From positions 1-64,000 of the forward strand of contig CAICTM010000207.1 of the NCBI GenBank assembly GCA_903772945.1: a DNA stretch of 64,000 bases, in the 5' to 3' direction. The notes below the pieces were generated by a model. The model ran no database searches, was not told where the DNA came from, and saw nothing but the letters and a program-made list of their open reading frames with translations. Numbering within the stretch: position 1 is the first letter of the stretch; the number at the start of each line of letters is the position of its first letter. A program made the translations under genes and the position numbers. The DNA is from Seminavis robusta. Its lineage: Eukaryota > Bacillariophyta > Bacillariophyceae > Naviculales > Naviculaceae. This document shows positions 52,317 through 62,113 of the stretch, piece by piece.

Positions 52317-54006
52317 ATGTCATTCCCAACTTTTTTGAATCCTGGAATTGTCAACATGTTGTGGAGTCTCAACCTTTCAGAATGGTTTCGTGCCCGTTCC
52401 AACACAGGTTTCTCAAGGGCAGTCCTGTTGTTTGTTCATGCAGCCACTCTCCTCGCGTCAGTGGATGGTACTGGTATCAGTGAACCTCAAAAGTATGCAA
52501 TGGAAATCATCGACTTGAATGCAGAAAACATGAAACAGCATCGTCGGTTAGGTCCCATCAGTGGCTATGTCCAATTCGCGGGCAATCTTGTGGGAAATAC
52601 CAATAATGGATTTTTTGGAACCTCTGTGGACATCGACGAGTTTGGGACAACAATAATTGTCCGTGAATATGGAACTGACACTGTTCGAGTCTATGAGAAC
52701 ACTGCCAACCAATGGACCCAGAAAGGTCAAGACTTGACAGGTTTCCCTATCCTATTGAGTATTTTTGATAAGACTGCTGCAATATCAGGAGATGGCAACA
52801 TTGTTGTCGTCAGCTCTACCACCAACCAAGTGGTGGTGTTCCAATATGACACGAGCACAGAGATGTGGATACAAAGAGGCAGTACAATTCAAGAGGTTGA
52901 GTTGGATGGATCGCCAATTGAATCGTTTGGTGTTTCCATTTCTATCTCAGCAGATGGGGACAAAGTTGCTGTTGGGGCTCCATTTCATGATAGCCCAACT
53001 GCAAACAACATTGGGTTTGCAACAACATACTTCTGGAACGGGGTCATCAATGACTGGGAGCGTGAGACATATAGAGATGATTCAAATAACGATGTTGCTG
53101 GTCTGTATGGAGAGCTTCGAAATGCATTCTTGGGGACAGCAGTATCACTCTCTGGAGATGGAAACTGGTTTGCTGTTGGAATGCCTGGATCTGGAATCTC
53201 TGATTCTGACTCTGCAAGGTTTGGTGAATGCCGTGTTTACAGCAGTTTGGGGTTAATCACACAAAGTATAGTTAATGGTGGAGCTATGTTTGGTTCCACT
53301 GTCCGTGACAATTTCGGATATTCGGTGGCTCTAAACTATGATGGAAACATTGTTGCAGTTGGGTCTCCTGAGTTTAATACACTGGAGTCTATACTTGTCG
53401 GCAAGGTGCAAGTCTTTCAAAGATCAAACACACTGTGGGTCCAATTGGGAAGGTAATCATGAAGGACTGAGAAAATCAATTGTGCATGCCACATGATATT
53501 TTTGTATTACTGACTCTGTCCCTCTGGCTTGTGATACATAAATACACAGTGATCTCATTGGGGACGAACAATTTGATGAATTTGGGACCTCCATTGATTT
53601 ATCTGATGATGGCAAAACCCTTGTGGCTGGTTCAGACAGCGGAAGAGGTTATGCTCGCATTTACAAGTTTGATGGCATTGATTGGGTCCTTCAAGAAATC
53701 AGCAGGGCCCAAGGTTTTGATATTGATGGAATTAGGGAAGGTGATGAGTTGGGGAGTGTTGCTGTTTCTCGTGATGGGACTAAAGTCCTTGTTGGAGCAA
53801 TTGGTTATGATGGTCCTGACACAAATAATGGACTTGTCCAAACGTGGAGACAAACAGACTTTCCAACTTTTTCTCCTATACTGAATCCTTTGCCTCAAGT
53901 TGGCAACCTAGGCACTGGCGGAAGCCCCGGACAGACCAATTTTGTTAGTAGGGCATTCACTTGGTGGCAGGGTGCCGTGGCCTATTTGAAAGATTTGTTT
54001 AATTGA
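52317..54006 (+). CDS. FG-GAP-like beta-propeller protein, secreted or membrane-anchored, two exons
   Basis: ATG at 52317. A hydrophobic segment (RAVLLFVHAATLLASVDG) at residues about 35-52 acts as signal peptide or anchor. Exon 1 ends at 53452; a 97-bp GT-AG intron (53453-53549) joins in phase to exon 2, giving about 530 residues. The body has six or seven repeats of the form FGxSVxxSxDGxxVAVGAP (for instance ADGDKVAVGAPFHD, GDGNWFAVGMPGSG, YDGNIVAVGSPEFN, DDGKTLVAGSDSGR, RDGTKVLVGAIGYD), the FG-GAP/integrin-alpha pattern of a beta-propeller. Such proteins are abundant in diatoms. Likely extracellular, binding partner unknown. Confidence 0.85.
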
Positions 54007-54655
54007 TGTTGTGTTGAATGATTGTCAAGGGTTTCATAGCAGCCCTGCTGTTAGTCTCTGTCGGTGAAATCCTCCATAATAGTCTCTCACCTGGACAGAA
54101 CGACAGAACACGTGGTGGAACCACCTTCGAGTTGTTCAAGCCCTTCTTGTCGTGACAGCAAGCCAAGTCTTCTTTTCACGAGGAGCCAGTCTTTGGGACC
54201 TCGACGTGCCGCTATTATCCCGCCAAAGTTTCAGTGTGGGCAACAACAAACAGAATGGTATCTAGAAGGGGTCAGTCCATGGGGGGAAGAAATGAAGAAG
54301 AGGACGCCGACTTTCAAGTTGATAATCATCACTGAAAGCCCTACGGTACAGAATGTATTCATGAGCTGGAAAGTTCTGAGCTACACGCACGTTCACAAGA
54401 CTAGCCAAGACACGATGTCGCTTTCATTAAAGCACTCTTTTCATTCCACTTTAGGAACAGTGTGCAATAGCGAATCTCTGTGCATTCGATATTTTGTTTT
54501 GGAGTTGATTACTACGGCATTTGTATTTCGGTCGGGGAGTTGGCATTTCTCGTTTCGGTTCCAGCATTCAATCGTCTTGTACTTCTTGGCTGGCTTCCTC
54601 TGGCTTCGATCACCTCTTCGATCAACTCTCCCGTTGGCATGACGTGGCGATTTGA
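54007..54655. other. Intergenic region, 650 bp
   Basis: An open frame here (54064-54642) starts at GTG and has no protein-like pattern, so I leave it out. Probably 3' UTRs of the two convergent neighbours. Confidence 0.45.
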
Positions 54656-55009
54656 TCATTGGTTGTTATCGCGTAGTTCATCGTTTGATGTCAGATCGCT
54701 GGCATCAGCTTGGGGAGCGTCGGTTTCGAGATCGTCCACAGTACCTCTTCCATTTTGTTGGAGAGCAATAGCAAGTCGCGGCTCCAACTCATCGTTGAGT
54801 TGTTTCAACTCATCATAGCGTCGATAGAGCACTGCAATTGCTGCAATCGCTGCAACCACTGCAACCACGTAAACCATCAAGAAAAACTCTTGGTTGAACA
54901 TAGCGACAGATGCCTTCAAGACACCTCCACCGCTGGACCCACCGCTGAACACAGTTGCGACCAGTGCAACCCCGCACACCCCAGGAAATGCATTTCGAAG
55001 GTTGTTCAT
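54656..55009 (-). CDS. Small single-pass membrane protein (117 aa), unknown
   Basis: First ATG at 55009 (MNNLRNAFPGVCG); the longer frame starts at TTG. Residues 10-35 are Gly/Ala/Val-rich and weakly hydrophobic. Residues about 44-63 are a clear transmembrane helix (FLMVYVVAVVAAIAAIAVLY) followed by RRYDELKQLNDELEPRL, a short amphipathic helix, and an acidic tail rich in Asp and Asn. Positive residues after the helix suggest the C-terminus faces the cytosol. No family recognised. Confidence 0.6.
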   Translation of the reverse strand: MNNLRNAFPGVCGVALVATVFSGGSSGGGVLKASVAMFNQEFFLMVYVVAVVAAIAAIAVLYRRYDELKQLNDELEPRLAIALQQNGRGTVDDLETDAPQADASDLTSNDELRDNNQ

Positions 55010-55800
55010 GTCCTTCAATCAGCACCGGTACGGTTGATGTTGGCAGAGCGGTAGATACGGCAGCAAAGCAATCGATGAGTTTACTTGACAATTATATCCA
55101 AACTCTTTGAACGGCCGCACCGTTTCTGATTTTCTTTGTGGCGGGAAAGGGAACGGACAAGCGAATGGACGCGCAGATCGAACCAAGGAGAAACCACTCC
55201 TTCTTTCGTGAGGACAAAGTAAGTTTGCACATACGATACCCTTGGACGACGTTCTGGCTTGACGTTTGAGACTCTGATCGTGGCGACAGAAGCAGCGTCA
55301 ACCTCCTCCGACAGAATAGCAGCGTCTCCATTGTTGGAATAGCTCAGTGGATACTAGCTAGTAGCAGTGCTTTGGTTTCTGACGAAGAACCAAGTCGAGG
55401 AACGGCACTATCGGTACTTGGTAGATTGCAATGGTGGGCTGGACGCTTCTGCTTCGAAAAGCAGTCGCGTGGAATCCACGATTTGCAATTCCACGCCCGT
55501 TTTGCACCCACCTAAGAAACCCTGTTTGTTGTCGCTCGGGGAGGCATGAACAGCATGAATGATTGAATCAGCATGACTGGACTCGACTCCACTCGACTGT
55601 CACTCGAGTCAATCACAATCACCGGATCCGAGAGATATTAATAGCGGCATTGGGAGGGGCTGCGGAGGTACTAGCTAGTACGCAGAAGGTCTCCCTTGAG
55701 TCTTTTGACAGCTGTTTGCTGACAGCGAGAAAGTGTTGCGTGAATCCTATATTTGATTAAAGTCTACAAAATCAGCATTTTCACCAGGAGAAACAACTAC
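55010..55800. other. Intergenic region upstream of tRNA-Ser
   Basis: 790 bp without a convincing gene. Contains direct repeats of GACTCGACTCCACTCGACT type near 55580. It includes the 5' flank of the tRNA. Confidence 0.45.
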
Positions 55801-55882
55801 GACTTCGTGGCCGAGTGGTTAAGGCGATCGACTAGAAATCGATTGGGTTTATCCCGCGTAGGTTCGAGTCCTGCCGAAGTCG
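55801..55882 (+). tRNA. tRNA-Ser (AGA)
   Basis: 82 nt. Acceptor arms GACTTCG and CGAAGTC pair fully, with discriminator G. The D-arm has GTGGCCGAGTGGTTAAGGC (A box). The anticodon stem ATCGA/TCGAT encloses CTAGAAA, anticodon AGA. A long variable arm (TGGGTTTATCCCG) as in serine tRNAs precedes the T-arm GGTTCGAGTCC (B box). No intron. CCA is not encoded, as usual in eukaryotes. Confidence 0.96.
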
Positions 55883-55884
55883 TC

Positions 55885-55888
55885 TTTT
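55885..55888 (+). terminator. RNA polymerase III terminator
   Basis: TTTT two bases after the tRNA discriminator region is the standard Pol III stop. Confidence 0.75.
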
Positions 55889-56529
55889 GTTGGATGAAAG
55901 AACGGCCAGACAGTTGCGGTGTGGCTGTCCAGTTCCTTTGGAAGAGATTGGTTGGTGCACGCTGCACCACCCCAGGTTTTGTTCAAGCCCGAGTTAGCCT
56001 TCGAGTGCCAGCAGCGTACTAGCTTGCTACCCTATGGGAACGGTGCCAAGGCGAAGTTAGTTGTTCAGAAAGAATCTGTGCTTGGGAGTCTGTCATCTAC
56101 CTAGCTAGTAGTAGAGTTGCAATAGCTTTGACGTTTCCTACATTCTCTTGTTACCCGGCTTGGGTTGCTTCATATCCTTTCAGAAGACCTGAGTCGAGCC
56201 CTCTCTGAAGTCAAAAGACCCCGAGACGGACGAGACAGCACACGCGCCCAGTAAGCAAGAACCAGCTAGTGGTACCACTGACCAGCTGGGTCGAGCATTC
56301 ATGTCATGCGGTTGCACTTGCCTCAGGTCTCTCCCATTGTGTAAGCTGCCTCGCTGCGGAAGGAGAGCCATCTACCTGACCACACGTTAACACTGCAACT
56401 AACAAAATAAATGTACAAAATCTTTTGTTCCTGTTTTGTTTTATTGTATTTTTTTTTACATGTTTCTCTATGTTATTGTTTCCCTGTATTCCTTCTCGTG
56501 GCATGGCATGGCATATGATATGATCTCTT
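55889..56529. other. Intergenic region, 640 bp
   Basis: Between the tRNA and the stop of the Ser-rich protein gene. AT-rich runs at 56400-56470 probably belong to the 3' UTR of the latter. No gene seen. Confidence 0.45.
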
Positions 56530-57267
56530 CTAAAAGGTAAAGTTCTTCAATAGCTGCGGCTTTGGGTTGTGGAAGCGCGTGCTCCCGCCCATGAATTCTT
56601 CCTCGTCACTGTCCGAGTCATCGTCCAGCAGAGAAGAGCTACTGCGCTTGACGGAACTGGAAAAGGACCCCAACAGCGGCGCGGTATTGTTCTTCTTCTG
56701 GATAGTCATGGGCGGTGGCGGTACCGATGAGTACAACAGATCCGAGTCTTCACTGGACTTGCGTTCGGGCATTTTGGGGAGATTCGGCGGCAGCATCATG
56801 ACCGAATTGGGACTAATGTGGCTGATTTCGACGCTTTTTCGACGTTGCGGACACGAGGGAGCCAAATGCGCGCAGTCAGTGTCGGAGCAGGCTCCCATCA
56901 GCGCCAGTGTCTCGGCCGTCACTTCGATGCTTTGTTGTCGTTGCGGACAAGCGGGAGGCGCCAAAGGAGCCGCTGCTTGTTTGTTGGGTCGTCGTTGTTG
57001 CTTGGGGCTGCTATCGCCGCAGCTGGTCCATCGATCTTCGCTGCCGAGGCTGTTGCTGCGGCCGACAAACTTTCGGTTCGCCGCCTTGTGGATGCGAGTA
57101 GGATCGACATTGTTCAACAGCAGGGACGTGCGGACGCGACGCGGTAGCTCGGACCACCGCTCGGCATGGTGACGGGCATTGTCTACTACCAAAGGAGCAA
57201 ACGTTCGATCGGATTGCGATCGTTCCACAAGGAGTGCTTTGATAAACGTGTCCATGGATACTCCCAT
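56530..57267 (-). CDS. Ser/Pro-rich protein of unknown function (245 aa)
   Basis: ATG at 57267. The N-terminal 70 residues look folded (MDTFIKALLVERSQSDRTFA, ERWSELPRRVRTSLLLNN), then the protein is disordered and basic with many SP and RxxS sites. Two similar short boxes recur: CPQRQQSIEVTAETLALMG and CPQRRKSVEISHISPNSVMM, each a phosphorylation-like R-R/Q-x-S context. The C-terminus is Ser-rich, then acidic (DDDSDSDEEEF). It may be a phosphorylated regulator; no family is recognised. Confidence 0.65.
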   Translation of the reverse strand: MGVSMDTFIKALLVERSQSDRTFAPLVVDNARHHAERWSELPRRVRTSLLLNNVDPTRIHKAANRKFVGRSNSLGSEDRWTSCGDSSPKQQRRPNKQAAAPLAPPACPQRQQSIEVTAETLALMGACSDTDCAHLAPSCPQRRKSVEISHISPNSVMMLPPNLPKMPERKSSEDSDLLYSSVPPPPMTIQKKNNTAPLLGSFSSSVKRSSSSLLDDDSDSDEEEFMGGSTRFHNPKPQLLKNFTF

Positions 57268-60200
57268 ATTATAATAAATGCAGCTAGTAGGCGATTGATG
57301 TGTGAATGTAGTGTATGAACGGGTCGATCGAAAATGAGCAGTTCAGCGTTGATGTCGTCGTGAAATTATAAGCCAAGGCTGCAGAGGGTGGCGCAGATGC
57401 TGCTGCTACTGTTTCCGCAAGATGTGTTTGCTGAGATGGCGTCTGCTGCGCTGTGCAACTGTAACAACCAACCTTCTCCAGTGCTGGTACCATGCAGTAC
57501 TGGCGCCACTGGAAAAAGGCGTACAAGTAGAGACTGGGCCTCTAAACCAGCGTGAGTAGGGTACAGTAGCTGTGAGTACACTTCGAGAACCGGTTTCGGA
57601 TGCAACGACTAATAGTCATAAGGAACACACTATCAAGTTTAACAGTACAATCCTTCGCCAATGCGGTCATTGGAGTAATAATGGGAGAACTTCATAACCA
57701 ATCAGCGTGTTGAGAGTTAGCAATAATGCCCCACCAAGAAAGTATGTTAAAGCTTATTTTCCTGTCAATGATCAGGGATTGATTTGAATGTCTTGGAACT
57801 TGGTGGAACAGATCGAAGATCGTAGTTCGAACATGTTCCGAGGAGGCTGCTTGGTACCTCCCGCACTATGCATACTGTACTGGTACCATGGTACGAGTTC
57901 GGTACCAAACTCACTACTCTATTAATTAATACTAGTAGCTACTATAGTACTACCGTATCCAATCGTTCCAAGAATCTGATGTTTTTCTAATTGCTAACAG
58001 CTCTTCTAACCAAAGTTTACGGTATTATTTAATAGAAGACTTTGTTTGAGCACTTCACTATCAAAATTTTGGTAGAGCAGCAGAAATTCGTAACATCTCA
58101 GGCATCAGGTGCCAGAGTAGACATCGAAGGTTCTTCAAACGGCACCATATATCCATACCGGTAGTTCTGAGTGGTGGTAGAAAGCAACCGACTGCCGTAA
58201 CCAACCCAGCCAACGTTAGCCAGCAGCCAGCAACAGTAGCAACCAGCAAGGGGCTTTCCAGTCACCGTACCCCTGCTTCTACGTTCACACTTCGGCGATT
58301 GTTCTATTGCCTCTTCGTCGTCTTGGCCCATGATCGTATTTTTCCTAAAACCCAGACCCATCATGTTTCCAATGGAGGCAGTTGCTCCGTAGGAATGGCC
58401 TCCACTCTCTCTACAGACCTATGATATCTAGACAGCTATCCAGCTATCCAGCTATCCAGAGATGCGTCAGAAGCCATCATGTTGGCATCTTGGAAAACTT
58501 GCAACCTAACCTTCATGAAATTGAAGGATTGGGCAATATTCATTCCTCCAAGTAGGCAGTCTACTCCACCAGAAAGAGTTAACCTACCGTAGTAGTAAGC
58601 AAGACCGTAAAATGTGCCACCATGTTGCCGAACAGCCTGCAATGGGGTAGTATGTGGTAAGTGGGTATGTTAGCTTGTGTGCATGATACGATCGATGCCC
58701 TGGCCGTCTTATCTGCCTGCAACCCATGGCCACACCAAGCACGATCAGCCAGGCAGGACCATCATTCGAGGGGATGTTGGCTTCGCGGCATGGAGTTAGA
58801 CGAGGCCTTGCTACTTTGCCCATTACGCGAAGAAACGCAAGCATCAGCTCGACTATCTAGACCTAGCTACAGTTTACTGTGTTAGAAAGATTACGGTGGG
58901 CCCTTGCTTCACTCGGTTGCCAGTTTTCATTACTTTCCGGTAGTTTCTACGGAAGTCGGTGGAGGGACAGAGTTCGTTCTCCATTTCCCACCAAGTTTCC
59001 CATCATCTACAGGGAGACCAATGCTTGCTGCCCCAGCTTCTCCAAGTTTCTCCAATGGGGAAGTCTACTAGCTGGCATTTGTTGCTTGCTTACTGTTCCT
59101 TGTTTTCTTGGTTGCTGAAGAACTCCAAGCCACTGGAGATCTAGCAAGCCTCTTCTGCCTAGTCACCGTCTACCGTAGCTAGCTACTAGTACTAGTGCAA
59201 CAAAATGCTGTCTCTGGAATGGTGCGAACTTGGATTGGGTGAACATCTCGGTGGCAGTACCGGTAGAGCTGGAACGGCGAGAATTGAAGGCCTTTCGGGC
59301 TTGTTGCGCAACTTTCGGAACACGGCATACGGCATTCCCGCGGCGCTTCGTCACTCCCGCGGTGCCTCAGCAGCGCACTGACACAACATCTATCTCCAAC
59401 ACCTTCTGGGACTAACTAAGGTACCAGCGGTAACAACCTTGCTCTCAACAGCTTGCTCTCGGCTGGTACTGGTACCGGTACCGATACTCTCCTGTCTCCT
59501 GCTACGACTGCGGTACCGGATGAATCTGAAATGCAAATTTCATTCTTGCTTTCTTCGTCGCAGAGGCCAAGCGAACCATGGCACTTTTAAAAATGCAGTT
59601 CTAACAAGCAAACAATTCGGGTTGGAATTGGGATTGGGGTTGGAGCATACCGGGTAATTAATAGGTGCTTGGAATTTGGCCTGGTGTGGAGGCATTTCTG
59701 GGGGCAAGCAAGAACCTGTCGATGGACCACAACAGGTCCAGGTGTGGGCCAGGAAGTACGTAGGCCTCTCATTGGCCCATGGTCGGGTTTCACGAGTCAG
59801 GCTCGGCGTAGGTCCTTGTTTGATGTCTATTGGACCAGGAGGATGGGCTGGTCCTGGGACGGAGTTTGATAGATAGGGGTGGTCCAGGGTCCAGGGAGTA
59901 ATCCAGGAGTCAACCTGGGAGCAGGTCTTGGTTAATATCCTGGAGATTGATGGATCAGGGGAAGGTAATGGAGTAGGATCTGGGTGTGTCTGCGTCCTTG
60001 CTTGTGGTAGAAGGCCAAGTGTTTGTGCAACAGAGGGCATTAGTGGGGCGGGGGTGATGTTGGATGATACGGTCTGTTGGAAGCACATTTGCCCGCTGAG
60101 GTCCGTTGTCCTAGGAACAAAAACTCTCGCTAAACCGGGAAGGCCTGGCCTGCTTTCCCAAATTTTCGCTCGGAATGCAAAAGATGAAGAAACTATTCTC

Positions 60201-60336
60201 ACAACCCGTGGATGATTGAGTTGATTGTTCCGGACGGTTAGTACAGTCTTTGGCTCAACTCACTTTGGAAGAGAGCATCTGATCATCTCATTATCTCTCT
60301 TGGTTTTCAAGGAAGTTTCTTGATTTGCTGGCCACA
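57268..60336. other. Gene-poor stretch, 3.1 kb
   Basis: Only short or non-ATG frames occur. Imperfect TACCGGTA and CTAGCTAG runs are frequent. Between about 59640 and 59930 the plus strand has many copies of GGTCCAGG/CCAGGAG-like words, which produce a Pro-rich minus-strand frame of 220 codons (59540-60202) without a believable start. The last 300 bp must contain the promoter of the START gene. Confidence 0.5.
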
Positions 60337-61500
60337 ATGACTATCGCAGCTGTTGCCGCTCTTCTACCCACAGATGTTGTCAAGACCGGGGAATCCATCT
60401 CCTTGGATTGGAACAACATGCTGTCCTTGAGCGACAACGTGAAAGGATGCTTGGTTGAAGCAACAGAGGAAAAGAAACAGGAAATCAAGGAAGACGAAGA
60501 GAAACTCTCGCCGAAAGATGTCGCTTTAGGGAGGCAGGAATGTTGTGCCTTTATGCGAGTCCACGACATGGATATTCCGAAAGAACTCCAGATGAACGGA
60601 AGGGATGTCGCCTCTTTGACTCTTCATCGAGCCATGCATTCACAAGCGGGACGGCGGGGCCCCGAGAGGAATGCTACTGCGTCCATGTTTTTCGTGGACA
60701 TGGATCTCAAGTTAATTCTGGACCAGCTTGTGCAACTTGGCCTTGCGGAAGCTACTGAGGACAGTTCACGGTATAGTCCTGGACGCGAAACCGCCAACGC
60801 CTTGAAGCGACGATCGATTCAAGTAGATCCAAACTGGCCTGTTCGTCCCTGGCATGCAGCGAATCCCCGAAATCTAAGGGAAGTTTTGATCTGGAATGGA
60901 ATGGTGCGCCGTGGAGCCCAGGGCTTTGGCAATGAATGGCCCATTGTCAAGGCACGTGGAATCATCCCTGCTCCTCCGCGCAACGTGGCTGAATTCTTGT
61001 GGGATTCCAAGAATGTACACAAATACAACAATATGAGTCAAGGACGTCGCGATGGCATTATCTTTCAAGAGGGGATCGATACCCCTGCAAATGAGTCGAT
61101 CTACGGGTTTCCAGGGAGTGCCAAGGTTTTCAAGAGTTACAACAAGATCAAGATGGTTCCTCGCACTGTAGAACTTGTTTCCATCTTGCACGCCAGGGCC
61201 TTGGAACCACCGCTGGCAGCTCCAGGGACCTACATCATTGTCAATCGATCCATTTGGGAGAGTGACATGGGACAGCAAGAGCGCCGCACAAACGCGAACG
61301 ACAACAACCAACTGATCCGAAGTGAAATCTTGTTGGGAGTTCAGCTCTTGAGACCATTGAACGGGGGTAAGGCTTGCGAAATCACCACAATTGCTCATGC
61401 CGTTGCCCCTGGTGTCAACAAGATGGTTGCCAAGGCAGCTGCGAACGTTTCTGCAGCCAAGATTCTTCGTGATATTCAGGCGCATGCTTCACAGATGTAG
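60337..61500 (+). CDS. START-domain protein (387 aa)
   Basis: First ATG at 60337 (MTIAAVAALLP); the longer frame starts at TTG. Residues about 70-80 carry FMRVHDMDIPK, a motif shared with the neighbour at 62114. The C-terminal 230 residues match it across PWxAxNPR, VLIWNGMVRRG, GNEWPIVKARGII, NVAEFLWDSKNVHKYN, IYGFPGSAKVFKSY, TYIIVNRSIWE and EILLGVQLLRPL, the START lipid-binding fold (StAR-related lipid transfer) as judged by its DSxxVxxYN and RSxW landmarks. It probably binds a lipid or sterol. No signal peptide or membrane helix. Faces the second copy tail to tail, 613 bp apart. Confidence 0.75.
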   Translation: MTIAAVAALLPTDVVKTGESISLDWNNMLSLSDNVKGCLVEATEEKKQEIKEDEEKLSPKDVALGRQECCAFMRVHDMDIPKELQMNGRDVASLTLHRAMHSQAGRRGPERNATASMFFVDMDLKLILDQLVQLGLAEATEDSSRYSPGRETANALKRRSIQVDPNWPVRPWHAANPRNLREVLIWNGMVRRGAQGFGNEWPIVKARGIIPAPPRNVAEFLWDSKNVHKYNNMSQGRRDGIIFQEGIDTPANESIYGFPGSAKVFKSYNKIKMVPRTVELVSILHARALEPPLAAPGTYIIVNRSIWESDMGQQERRTNANDNNQLIRSEILLGVQLLRPLNGGKACEITTIAHAVAPGVNKMVAKAAANVSAAKILRDIQAHASQM

Positions 61501-62113
61501 TAGGGCTTCCATTTGCAGGAGGACCAAGCATGTTGCTTATCAAGAACAATATTGTTCATAGCGCAATTTTGAGCCTAGAGCGAGATGTTAACATCATTAT
61601 TAGTCTAGTAAACTAGCAGGTATCTTCTCACCAAGTAAGTCTGCCATTTCGTTAGTTTAGCTTATTAAGACCGACCACTCTCATTCTAGCTATCAGGCCT
61701 GTTCTTCAAGCTCGGCAGACAGGTGGATTGCTGAATGGCTATCAGCGGTATTGGAACGATTTTGCAAAGCTTCCGAACAAGACTAACCCAACCGAGACAT
61801 CATCAACCATGGCGCACCTGGAAATCTCCCGGGGAGCTTTCAGCATTATCATCACACTCGAGACATCGGATGCAAGATAGATTCCAAAGGAGCTTCACTT
61901 CACAATTTAGCTGAATGATATTCGATTTGATTTTACACTATTATTGGTTACATCAAGCATCACAAGGCACTGGACGGGACATCGTTTGTTGTTGTTAACA
62001 TCTAATGGAATGCGTAGTCTATCATCTGTATGGTGTTGTTGCTGCGTACAGGATGGGTTGGCGAGAGAAGCAGGGTCTTGCCTTGTTGTAGTAGCTTGTA
62101 TCTCCTTCTTCCC
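61501..62113. other. Convergent intergenic region
   Basis: 613 bp between the stops of two START-domain genes; probably their 3' UTRs. No repeat or gene seen. Confidence 0.5.

Noticed and set aside
54064-54642. 192-codon plus frame
   Set aside because: Begins at GTG, has no recognisable pattern and no conserved-looking composition.
59540-60202. 220-codon Pro-rich minus frame
   Set aside because: Built from GGTCCAGG-like repeats, with no convincing motif or context.
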